From: Leptospiraceae bacterium
GTDB taxonomy: Bacteria; Spirochaetota; Leptospiria; Turneriellales; Turneriellaceae
Direction of reading: 5' to 3'
NCBI GenBank assembly: GCA_016788945.1
Contig: JAEUSA010000413.1
Span: 1 to 6,029, forward strand
DNA: 6,029 bases
The notes under the pieces are model-generated. The model saw nothing but the letters and a program-made list of their open reading frames with translations, had not been told where the DNA came from and did no database searches. This document shows, piece by piece, positions 1 through 5,815 of this stretch; position 1 is the stretch's first letter; each line of letters opens with the position of its first letter. The position numbers and the translations under genes are program-made.

Positions 1-623
1 GAGATGGTTTTTGCCACGGTGTTTGTTCCAGCTGCAGGTGGGGTTCTGCTCGATTGTGCGATCTTCAAATCTGCCGACGACTGGCCTATGGCAAGCTTGG
101 CTGTTGAGCCATTGACGCGAAGGAGTATAAATTCTTTGGCAATGGATGTCACACTCGCTCCCTGCAGAGAGCAAGCGCATTCGCCTTTTGAGCACGAAGC
201 ACCCCGGGCACAATATTCTCTGATGCCCTCACCCTGAATTTCGATTAGAGCACGCGCATATTCATTGCTGCCTTCGAGCGTGCCCATAAGCTTGAATGGT
301 TTGAGTGACGTTTCGGTGAGAACCGGCATTTCTCTCTGGGCCGCCTGTGGGCGGAAAAGGGCACCGCCGACGATTGCCGATATGTCGGCTGTCGATTGCT
401 CGGCTTTGGCAGGTGCCGTGATCTCGACATGAACTCGCTTTGGCTGCCTCGCTGCATCCAGGCGGAGCAACGAGACCGAATGCACTAAACGCGCGAGCGA
501 AAGACCTAAGACACACGCAGCTATCGAATATCGGAAAATTGGGGATGCATAAACTTCTGCGAAGGTCCGCAGAATGATGCTGGCCAAGGTTTCCCGACCC
601 AGCGATGCGATTTTGCGCGTCAT
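1..623 (-). CDS. gspC: Second GspC-like type II secretion protein (3' end beyond window)
   Basis: An uninterrupted frame of 207 codons runs from an ATG at 623-621 off the left edge, so the C-terminus is missing. The product has a short N-terminal cytoplasmic part, one membrane segment at about residues 31-52 containing GLSLAR, a linker, and an HR-type domain at about 86-180 (GGALF, KPFKLMGTLEGS, ARALIEIQGEGIREYC). All of these align with the GspC-like protein encoded just upstream. Four cysteines (138, 144, 149, 151) sit in a loop of the HR domain. In the known family, GspC anchors in the inner membrane and its periplasmic HR domain contacts the secretin GspD. Whether this copy also has a PDZ domain cannot be seen. 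The gap to the upstream gene is 70 bases, so the two are probably co-transcribed. A weak GAGG lies 11 bases before the ATG. The frame is intact, so this is not an evident pseudogene. Identity as a GspC-family paralog is firm; its separate role is unknown. Confidence 0.85.
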   Translation of the reverse strand, partial: MTRKIASLGRETLASIILRTFAEVYASPIFRYSIAACVLGLSLARLVHSVSLLRLDAARQPKRVHVEITAPAKAEQSTADISAIVGGALFRPQAAQREMPVLTETSLKPFKLMGTLEGSNEYARALIEIQGEGIREYCARGASCSKGECACSLQGASVTSIAKEFILLRVNGSTAKLAIGQSSADLKIAQSSRTPPAAGTNTVAKTI

Positions 624-693
624 GCACCAGCTGACCTCGTATCAGCCAGACGTCAATCGAAACGAGCCCGCCTGTCAGCAGTGACCGTGGCGA

Positions 694-1680
694 TTAGTTG
701 CGAATTTGGAAATCGTAGGTAATGATCTTACCGTCGCGTTCGAGTTCGATCTTGACTTCAGGTGCGGTGCGAATCGCTTTCCACAAGTCGAGCATGCGCT
801 CGGTATCGTTGAGACCGTAACCATTTACTTTGCGGATAATATCGCCACTCTTAGCGCCGAGTTTGGCAAAAACATGGTCGTCGTTCACTCTCGCAATTTT
901 ATAGCCTTCAATTTTGCCATTGACCAAGTGCGGGCCAAACTGCGCGCCTTCGTATATTTTCGCCGGATTACCCAAAATGTTCTTGTTGACCTCTTCGCGC
1001 GAAATGACTTTTGAAATGACCTGACCTGCGCCGGTTGCCGCGGCAACTTGTCCGGCAACCGGCGGTGCCGCAGCTGCCTGTTGCGCAAGGTCAGTCGTCG
1101 ATTGGCCGATCTTGAGTTTGTGCCGGCTTTGACCCATTTTGATCCAGATGTGTTCTTGGGCGATAGAAATAACCGTTGCATTCTGCACAACGCATTCGCA
1201 GTCTTTCTCTTTTTTACGGCATGAATTCGAGGCCGCGCAGTATTCACGTATACCCTCACCTTGTACTTCGATCAGCGCGCGGGCAAACTCGACACTGCCC
1301 TCAAGCGTGGCGGTAAGTTTGAAGGGTTTTGCGGGTTGCTCCACGACAGCTTGGGCCGTTGCCGCCGCGCCTTCACCGGCGCGCTGAAACAATGCGCCGC
1401 CGACCGTGATCGTTGGGTCTGAAAATATCTGTTCACTCGAACCGCTTTGCTGAACAGCCTGCCGAGGCGGGGGAAGTGGAGTTGATTTACTGACGAGGTA
1501 GAGAGTTACTGAATGGCTGAAGCGCGCCAAGGATAGGCCGAGTAGTACGGCCGCGCCGGAATACCACCACGTGCGGCTGTAGCGTATGCGTGAACCGACA
1601 CCTGCGGCCAACTCGCGCACCTGCAAAGCGCGGCGCTTGAGTTCCTGCATGTCCATGTTGCGGAGATCCGCGAGTGCCAT
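694..1680 (-). CDS. gspC: GspC-like type II secretion inner-membrane protein with PDZ domain
   Basis: The 328-residue protein has the GspC layout: a cytoplasmic N-terminus (1-38), one membrane segment (about 39-62), a proline-rich linker, a periplasmic HR domain (about 92-193), an Ala/Gly-rich linker (198-222), and a C-terminal PDZ domain (about 247-328). The PDZ domain shows the family signature GPHLVNGKIEGYKIARV followed by KLGAKSGDIIRKVNGYGL. GspC couples the inner-membrane platform to the outer-membrane secretin, with the HR domain binding GspD and the PDZ domain implicated in substrate selection. Here the HR loop carries four cysteines (148, 154, 161, 163) that I do not recognise from classical GspC. 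The gene follows flaA1 across a strong hairpin and precedes a paralog. There is no clear Shine-Dalgarno sequence before the ATG; the next in-frame ATGs (codons 9 and 11) have none either, and a TGA lies 12 codons upstream, so the first ATG is kept. GspD and the other secretion genes would be expected beyond the window. Confidence 0.85.
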   Translation of the reverse strand: MALADLRNMDMQELKRRALQVRELAAGVGSRIRYSRTWWYSGAAVLLGLSLARFSHSVTLYLVSKSTPLPPPRQAVQQSGSSEQIFSDPTITVGGALFQRAGEGAAATAQAVVEQPAKPFKLTATLEGSVEFARALIEVQGEGIREYCAASNSCRKKEKDCECVVQNATVISIAQEHIWIKMGQSRHKLKIGQSTTDLAQQAAAAPPVAGQVAAATGAGQVISKVISREEVNKNILGNPAKIYEGAQFGPHLVNGKIEGYKIARVNDDHVFAKLGAKSGDIIRKVNGYGLNDTERMLDLWKAIRTAPEVKIELERDGKIITYDFQIRN

Positions 1681-1694
1681 ATTGGAGATTGAGA

Positions 1695-1716
1695 GGTTGA
1701 CGCAGGTGCGTCAACC
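1695..1716 (-). promoter_or_regulatory. Short hairpin in the leader of the GspC-like gene
   Basis: A perfect 10-base inverted repeat (GGTTGACGCA / TGCGTCAACC) with a 2-base centre ends 14 bases before the gspC-like ATG. The stretch between hairpin and ATG is pyrimidine-rich and has no Shine-Dalgarno sequence. The repeat could form a stable RNA hairpin controlling translation, or be an operator for a dimeric repressor. The repeat is seen directly; its function is inferred. Confidence 0.4.
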
Positions 1717-1733
1717 CAAAAGAGTTATTGTAA

Positions 1734-1772
1734 TCATCTGATGTTTTGCGCGCAGCGCAAAACATCAGATGA
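1734..1772 (-). terminator. Perfect 18-bp hairpin after flaA1
   Basis: Arms 1734-1751 and 1755-1772 are exactly complementary around a 3-base loop. The structure starts five bases after the flaA1 stop codon. No run of U follows it on the minus strand (the downstream sequence reads ATTACAATAACTC), so it is not a textbook intrinsic terminator. Its place between a flagellar operon and secretion genes suggests it ends or protects the flaA transcript. Confidence 0.6.
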
Positions 1773-1777
1773 ATGAT

Positions 1778-2668
1778 TTATTTACCGCCCTGCGTGTACT
1801 TCTGCAGGTTTTTCGCGTATTCTTTCGCCTCGGCCTTTTCTTTCTTATCTTGCTCGTCGAAATCTACGTCAGCACCGTCAAAGTGAACATCGTAGAGATC
1901 TGACAATACCTTCACAGAATCAAAGAAGATAACTACTTTTTCTGTGTTGGCTGTGGGCTTCGAGCGCAGCACCAGTTTGGTGAGTACGAGGTTTTTGGTC
2001 TGCGGATACGTATCGATATCTTGGGGTACGCCTACCGGCACTTTTGCCGACAGCGGGCGCCAGCCGACGAAATTAACTGAACCCATCTTGAGCACATGTG
2101 TTGAGCCTCTCCAGTCTTGCACCCAAGCTTCGAGTGTATAATCGTTACCACGACCCAAGACCCAGACCGAAATCGCTTTTACTTTACCTGGCAGTTTAAG
2201 GCCGGGTACTTCTTGCACTTTCGGTTTGTTGTTGTGGTCGAGTTCATCGAGCACACGGTAGACCTTCTTAGAGGCCGGTGGAATCAGCGCAACGGTGTTG
2301 TTACCGGGATAAATGAACTTGAAGCGCAGGCCGAGGCACTTTTTGTTTGTCTCGTCATTCGCAAGGTTCTGTGGGCGGCACGGTTTATTGCCTTCGCCCT
2401 TAAGACCTACTTCGGGTGAATTCCATTTTTCGCCCTGCATAGGTACACCTTGCTGATCGACGACAGCAGGTATTGCCTCAGGGTCACCGGGTGAAACCAC
2501 AGCGGTCCAAGCTTCTGATTCGAAGCCTTCAACCTGTACCGAGCGCAGTTCCATGCCGTCGGTGTCATCGCCGTTCAGGGTTCTGATCGCGCTTTTGCCC
2601 GATATTGCCGTGAACGAGTACAGCAGGGGAATTGCTGCGAGCGTCGTAAATTTGATTGCAGTACGCAT
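1778..2668 (-). CDS. flaA1: Flagellar filament outer-layer protein FlaA1
   Basis: This 296-residue exported protein belongs to the spirochaetal FlaA family, which forms the sheath around the periplasmic flagellar filament core and affects its stiffness and coiling. An N-terminal signal peptide is visible (positive start MRTAIK, hydrophobic stretch 7-22, likely cleavage near 22-24). The conserved C-terminal half contains AISVWVLGRGNDYTLEAW (165-182), LKMGSVNFVGWRPL (193-206) and FFDSVKVLSDLYD (248-260), each matching a counterpart in the upstream FlaA2. It is longer than FlaA2 because of a larger N-terminal domain and a highly charged, probably helical tail (about 264-296, rich in D, E and K). 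Two cysteines (97 and 111) could form a disulfide in the periplasm. The start is well supported by GGAGG six bases before the ATG. The gene lies 23 bases after the flaA2 stop, so the two form an operon. The family assignment is firm; the number 1 rests on the length and gene order known from Leptospira. Confidence 0.92.
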   Translation of the reverse strand: MRTAIKFTTLAAIPLLYSFTAISGKSAIRTLNGDDTDGMELRSVQVEGFESEAWTAVVSPGDPEAIPAVVDQQGVPMQGEKWNSPEVGLKGEGNKPCRPQNLANDETNKKCLGLRFKFIYPGNNTVALIPPASKKVYRVLDELDHNNKPKVQEVPGLKLPGKVKAISVWVLGRGNDYTLEAWVQDWRGSTHVLKMGSVNFVGWRPLSAKVPVGVPQDIDTYPQTKNLVLTKLVLRSKPTANTEKVVIFFDSVKVLSDLYDVHFDGADVDFDEQDKKEKAEAKEYAKNLQKYTQGGK

Positions 2669-2674
2669 ATTGAT

Positions 2675-2679
2675 CCTCC
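2675..2679 (-). promoter_or_regulatory. Strong ribosome binding site of flaA1
   Basis: GGAGG lies six bases before the flaA1 ATG, inside the 23-base gap after flaA2. It is the strongest Shine-Dalgarno match in the window, which fits high expression of a structural protein from the second position of an operon. Confidence 0.8.
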
Positions 2680-2691
2680 GTGATCCTTCGC

Positions 2692-3423
2692 TTACCAGTT
2701 ATCCTTGATCTTGCTGCCAGGATACTCGCTGTCGCTCATATCTGTTTTCACACGCAGATCATCTACATAGAAATAGAAGTCACCCCAGGTTTCATGCGGA
2801 TCGCATTCTACATAGAGCGAAACAAAGTGCAGGTTTTTATCGAGCAGCGCATGGCGTGTGCTCTGCGGCAGCCAGCCGGGCACGGTTACAGTATGCTTGC
2901 GCCAGCCGAAATAATCGAGCTTGCCCATTTTCAGTTTATGCAGATTGCCCTTGTAGTCGCGCAGTTTGATAAACAGCGTGTGGCGGAAATTGCGCCCGAG
3001 CACCCAAACGGAGAACTGGCGACCGAGACCTTTAATCAGGTACTCGTGCGGAGGTTTGATTTCGACGCGGTCAAAACCTTTTTCTTTGAAGAAAGTCTTA
3101 ACACCTAAAACATTGTTTGCTGTTTTGGGGTCTTTAAGTCCGTCTTTGAAGCGCGCTTTTTCTTCTTCAGAAAGCTCTTTCGGATTAAAAACGTCTTCGA
3201 TCGGTCCGAGCTGAATAGTCTTGCGAACTTTTGTCACACCGAGGGGAGTCGTTGAGAAGGCGCGCCAATCTTCTGAAGTTTCGAAGTCATTGAGCAAAAC
3301 GTCTTGAACGTCCGCCTTCTTATTGCCTTTTACATTGGCCGCATCCTGCGCAATCAGCGTTGCTCCAATGAGTGTTACAGCCGCAGCTGTTACAAGCAGT
3401 ACCTTTTTACCACTGCTGTCCAT
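2692..3423 (-). CDS. flaA2: Flagellar filament outer-layer protein FlaA2
   Basis: This 243-residue FlaA-family protein is the first gene of the flaA2-flaA1 pair. The N-terminus (MDSSGKK, then a hydrophobic stretch at 8-25) is a signal peptide with likely cleavage near 25-29, placing the mature protein in the periplasm on the flagellar filament. Family blocks are FSVWVLGRNFRHTLFIKLRD (137-156), LKMGKLDYFGWRKHTVTVP (164-182) and FYFYVDDLRV (216-225). They align with FlaA1 in the same order. The length is close to that of leptospiral FlaA2. The chosen ATG (3423-3421) has GGGGGAA five bases upstream and gives a clean signal peptide. The frame stays open to a TTG at 3453, but that start would place ten extra residues before the signal peptide and removes the ribosome binding site. 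Upstream lies a strong hairpin that ends the previous gene, so the operon probably has its own promoter in about 3424-3526. Confidence 0.92.
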   Translation of the reverse strand: MDSSGKKVLLVTAAAVTLIGATLIAQDAANVKGNKKADVQDVLLNDFETSEDWRAFSTTPLGVTKVRKTIQLGPIEDVFNPKELSEEEKARFKDGLKDPKTANNVLGVKTFFKEKGFDRVEIKPPHEYLIKGLGRQFSVWVLGRNFRHTLFIKLRDYKGNLHKLKMGKLDYFGWRKHTVTVPGWLPQSTRHALLDKNLHFVSLYVECDPHETWGDFYFYVDDLRVKTDMSDSEYPGSKIKDNW

Positions 3424-3426
3424 AAG

Positions 3427-3433
3427 TTCCCCC
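3427..3433 (-). promoter_or_regulatory. Ribosome binding site deciding the flaA2 start
   Basis: GGGGGAA lies five bases before the ATG at 3423 and supports that start over the in-frame TTG at 3453 and the ATG at 3435, which would place this site inside the coding sequence. Confidence 0.6.
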
Positions 3434-3526
3434 ATATCTTTTTTGCCCAACAAGCCCGAATAAAACGGCCTGAAAAGCCTAATTTACTGTTTGTAATATC
3501 GGTAAGGTGGATGCACTTCTTGAATG

Positions 3527-3565
3527 CTTTCGTCATGATTTGCCAAAAGCAAATCATGACGAAAG
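3527..3565 (-). terminator. Perfect 17-bp hairpin overlapping the end of the membrane-protein gene
   Basis: Arms 3527-3543 and 3549-3565 are exactly complementary around a 5-base loop (CAAAA on the plus strand). The arm transcribed first contains the last codons and the TGA stop (3556-3554) of the membrane-protein gene, so the structure is partly coding. No U-tract follows on the minus strand (CATTCAAGAAG). It separates this gene from the flaA operon and probably terminates or trims the transcript. Confidence 0.6.
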
Positions 3566-4654
3566 GGTCGTTTCCCGCCAGCCATAGTTGTCACGACGCA
3601 TTTTCCAGATAAAGCCGTCGATCACGTAGTGCGTAATCTGTGGAACCGAAAGCAATGGTACAAGTAGCCTCAGGTAGGGCGAGTCAGGCCCTGCCCCGCC
3701 GATCAACGCATGGAAAGCGTCGAATAGCGCACGGTGGTTTTTTTCATGCCAGACCCAGGCATCCCACAGACCTTCTTCAATATAGGCAAAGAAAAGCAAA
3801 GTAAGCAGGAATAAAGCGACATAACGCGGCCTAAACAGCACAGGGAGAATTCCACCCGTTGAAGTGCCGCCGTGTTTCTTGCGCCCGTAAATCCACACGA
3901 GCGCAATGTAAGGAATGCCATGCGACAAAACATTGATCGCCGTGAACGCCAGATCGCTGTTAAAGTAAACGATGCCGACATACCATGACAGCAAAGTTCC
4001 CGCCATGATCGCATTGCGCGGGAAATTAAAACGCGGTATTCCCGGTTTTTGGTTCAACAGTAGCGAAGCTTCCTTAACTATGTATAACCCCAGAATCGCC
4101 GCATAGATAGCGAATGCGGCTATACGATAATCAGGACGTACAAAATAAGCAAAGTCGCCCTTCATGAACCAGTTGAAGTTCTTCTGACCGGCGAGATGCC
4201 AGTCGATGACCGGATACAATGTCGCAGCATAAATAGCCAAAGCGTCGATGCGTCGCTGCCATGTACCTTGGGCTTCATGGCGCGTATAGACGCGCAAGAA
4301 GCCGTATTGTTGACGGGCAAAATGGAAGACAGCGACATAGGCCATCACACGCCAGAAAACCATGGACCCCATAGCGTAGAGCGCAATGCATGTCACTAAC
4401 ACAGCAAACGGCAGTAACAGTAGAAAGAGGCCATGGCGTGCCATGGTATCGCGGTCGACATAGGTACGGTAGATAGTGCTGTAGACATGAGACACATCGA
4501 CCGCCATGACCAAAATTGCCCAACTGACGACGGTCATCGAGTCCGCCGGAGAAAAATAGTCTTTAAAAAGAAATACCGCGCCGGTGATAAGAAACGGAGT
4601 GCCTAAGATAAAGACGCCATCGACAACGGCTGAATAGATCCAAGGCTGGCGCAT
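3554..4654 (-). CDS. Polytopic membrane protein of unknown function with intramembrane histidines
   Basis: I do not recognise a named family. The 366-residue product is strongly hydrophobic with about eight to ten membrane segments (roughly 9-30, 39-60, 73-96, 99-118, 137-155, 176-200, 215-231, 235-256, 277-292, 325-345). Histidines recur in or beside segments in conserved-looking contexts: DVSHVYSTIYRTY (H56), VFHFARQQYGF (H111), NVLSHGIPYIALVW (H245) and PQITHYVIDGFIWK (H342, with D346). Such an arrangement could ligate metal or haem, as in membrane oxidases or desaturases, but that is inference. There is no N-terminal signal peptide beyond the first membrane helix. The ATG is supported by AGGGGAG seven bases upstream; part of that site lies in a hairpin. 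The gene lies 46 bases after the zinc-ribbon gene and may be co-transcribed with it. Its stop codon is inside a second hairpin. Confidence 0.85.
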   Translation of the reverse strand: MRQPWIYSAVVDGVFILGTPFLITGAVFLFKDYFSPADSMTVVSWAILVMAVDVSHVYSTIYRTYVDRDTMARHGLFLLLLPFAVLVTCIALYAMGSMVFWRVMAYVAVFHFARQQYGFLRVYTRHEAQGTWQRRIDALAIYAATLYPVIDWHLAGQKNFNWFMKGDFAYFVRPDYRIAAFAIYAAILGLYIVKEASLLLNQKPGIPRFNFPRNAIMAGTLLSWYVGIVYFNSDLAFTAINVLSHGIPYIALVWIYGRKKHGGTSTGGILPVLFRPRYVALFLLTLLFFAYIEEGLWDAWVWHEKNHRALFDAFHALIGGAGPDSPYLRLLVPLLSVPQITHYVIDGFIWKMRRDNYGWRETTLSS

Positions 4655-4661
4655 AACAATT

Positions 4662-4668
4662 CTCCCCT
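4662..4668 (-). promoter_or_regulatory. Ribosome binding site partly buried in a hairpin
   Basis: AGGGGAG lies seven bases before the ATG of the membrane-protein gene. Its first four bases (4668-4665) belong to the 3' arm of the adjacent 13-bp hairpin, so folding would hide part of the site and could dampen translation initiation. Confidence 0.6.
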
Positions 4669-4693
4669 GCGAAGCGCGCGGCGCTTCGCAGGG
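4665..4693 (-). terminator. Perfect 13-bp G+C-rich hairpin between the zinc-ribbon and membrane-protein genes
   Basis: Arms 4665-4677 and 4681-4693 (CCCTGCGAAGCGC and its complement) pair exactly around a 3-base loop. The hairpin begins seven bases after the stop of the zinc-ribbon gene and ends within the Shine-Dalgarno sequence of the next gene. No U-tract follows. It may be a partial terminator or attenuator, or a translational control element, rather than a full stop between operons. Confidence 0.55.
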
Positions 4694-4700
4694 TGTATAA

Positions 4701-5768
4701 TTAGCCTAACGTCTCACACTTCGCGCCGCCGGTCATGCGGACTTTCATTTTTTTGACTGCACCATCCGGAATTGCACGCCACTGTGATTCAGAATAACTA
4801 CAGCTGTGTTTTTTGTCCGGCTTTTTTACCTCTGTCATGTTGAGGATGTACGCCTCTGAACGGCCCGCCTCGCGTTCACAGCCAATGCAGCTGCCCGCAC
4901 GAATGTTGACCATTGGCCACACTGGCTGTTGCGTCAGCCCGCCTGTTGCTTTGATGTCGCGCTCAGGACCCCAGCGATTCACGCGGTAGTAGCATTTATC
5001 GCCATAAACCGGCTGGTCTTTATACTTCGTTTTGCATCGGCGCTCTTTCTTGAAGGTGCCGTTGCCTTTGTCGACGCGCGCCATCTCGCAGGTTTCGCCA
5101 TCGGCCACTTTGTTGGTTGAACGCACTTCTTGCTTGTGTATCACCATATAGGCGTCGAATGGCATCGCATCACACCAGCTCGATTGTGTTCTTCCCTTAT
5201 AAGATTCTATCTTGACCGTCTTTTCCCAAACATGGCTGTCGATTTTGACTTCCACTGCGCGGGAAACGAAGAACATGACAATCAGCGTTATCAGTCCCGC
5301 TCCGACGGCTCCACCGATCCAGTACCACATCTTGTTCGATTTTGGCGGTTCTGCCGGGGCGGCGGGCGCCCCGCTTTTCTGAGCCTCAAAATCTGCCTTC
5401 GCGCTTGCCTTGGTCTCGCCCGCGAACGCGCCCGCGGTCATCTGTTCGCTGCGCAACGCAACGGTTTTTGCGTCTTTCATCGGCGAGCCGCACTGTGTGC
5501 AGAATTCTGCTTTCGCGGCGTTGGCGGTACCGCAATTGCCGCATTTTTTGTCCGCACCGGTGTACTCATGGTCTTCGACGGCAATTGCCTCTTCATCTGA
5601 AGGAAAATAGCGCGCATTCGGGTCTTGTGCCGCACCACAATTGGGACAAAACTTGTGGTTCACACCCAAGAGTTTCTTGGTATTGCAATATTTGCAATCC
5701 CAAAGCATCTGGAAAGTGCCGGCATCTTCCACTCGGTCATAGCCGGGGTTCTGGGGTTCATTCGCCAT
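4701..5768 (-). CDS. Membrane-anchored double zinc-ribbon protein with a cysteine-rich C-terminal domain
   Basis: The 355-residue protein has two zinc ribbons: C25-x2-C28 with C41-x2-C44 (motifs CKYC and CPNC), and C76-x2-C79 with C90-x2-C93 (CGNC and CTQC). An Ala/Pro/Lys-rich linker follows (about 100-146), then a single membrane segment (about 147-169), then about 185 residues with eight further cysteines (199, 227, 245, 259, 294, 297, 323, 351). With no signal peptide before the ribbons, they should be cytoplasmic and the C-terminal domain periplasmic, where the even cysteine count would allow four disulfides. Zinc ribbons of this kind usually bind protein or nucleic acid; the partner is unknown. 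The N-terminal block (GTFQMLWDCKYC, ARYFPSDEE) looks like a widespread uncharacterised bacterial family. The ATG at 5768 is the natural start, but only a weak GAGA precedes it. It is the first gene of the minus-strand block and may form an operon with the membrane-protein gene. Confidence 0.85.
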   Translation of the reverse strand: MANEPQNPGYDRVEDAGTFQMLWDCKYCNTKKLLGVNHKFCPNCGAAQDPNARYFPSDEEAIAVEDHEYTGADKKCGNCGTANAAKAEFCTQCGSPMKDAKTVALRSEQMTAGAFAGETKASAKADFEAQKSGAPAAPAEPPKSNKMWYWIGGAVGAGLITLIVMFFVSRAVEVKIDSHVWEKTVKIESYKGRTQSSWCDAMPFDAYMVIHKQEVRSTNKVADGETCEMARVDKGNGTFKKERRCKTKYKDQPVYGDKCYYRVNRWGPERDIKATGGLTQQPVWPMVNIRAGSCIGCEREAGRSEAYILNMTEVKKPDKKHSCSYSESQWRAIPDGAVKKMKVRMTGGAKCETLG

Positions 5769-5773
5769 GGCTA

Positions 5774-5801
5774 TTTATCTCGCCGCCGAATGTGATGTCA
5801 A
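5774..5801 (-). promoter_or_regulatory. Candidate sigma-70 type promoter of the zinc-ribbon gene
   Basis: On the minus strand a perfect TTGACA (5801-5796) is followed after 16 bases by GATAAA (5779-5774), four of six matches to TATAAT. The predicted start of transcription falls at or within a few bases of the ATG at 5768, so if the promoter is real the message would be nearly leaderless. That would fit the poor Shine-Dalgarno sequence. The motifs are seen; their activity is inferred. Confidence 0.35.
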
Positions 5802-5815
5802 TAAATAAGGATTGT

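Noticed and set aside
262..627. A 121-codon minus-strand frame overlapping the second GspC-like gene
   Set aside because: Its translation is rich in Arg, Ser, Cys and Pro without domain signal, while the overlapping frame from 623 matches the GspC-like neighbour along its length. It is a shadow frame.
1709..1714. Minus-strand TTGACG as a -35 box for the GspC-like gene
   Set aside because: At 17 bases downstream the hexamer is CAATCT, matching TATAAT at only two positions. The hexamer is better explained as an arm of the leader hairpin.
2680..3108. A 142-codon plus-strand frame antisense to flaA2
   Set aside because: It is opposite a confidently identified FlaA gene with conserved motifs, and it has no recognisable content of its own.
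3496..3522. Sigma-28-like promoter before flaA2 (CAAG, 15 bases, ACCGATAT on the minus strand)
   Set aside because: The -10 part matches GCCGATAA at six of eight positions but the -35 part matches TAAA at only two of four. It is too weak to call.
1734..4693. The three intergenic hairpins as copies of one dispersed repeat
   Set aside because: Their arm sequences differ almost throughout, sharing at most a few loop-proximal bases. They resemble each other in form and position, not in sequence.
5130..5600. A 156-codon plus-strand frame antisense to the zinc-ribbon gene
   Set aside because: It lies wholly opposite a gene with clear zinc-ribbon motifs, and its own translation shows no domain.
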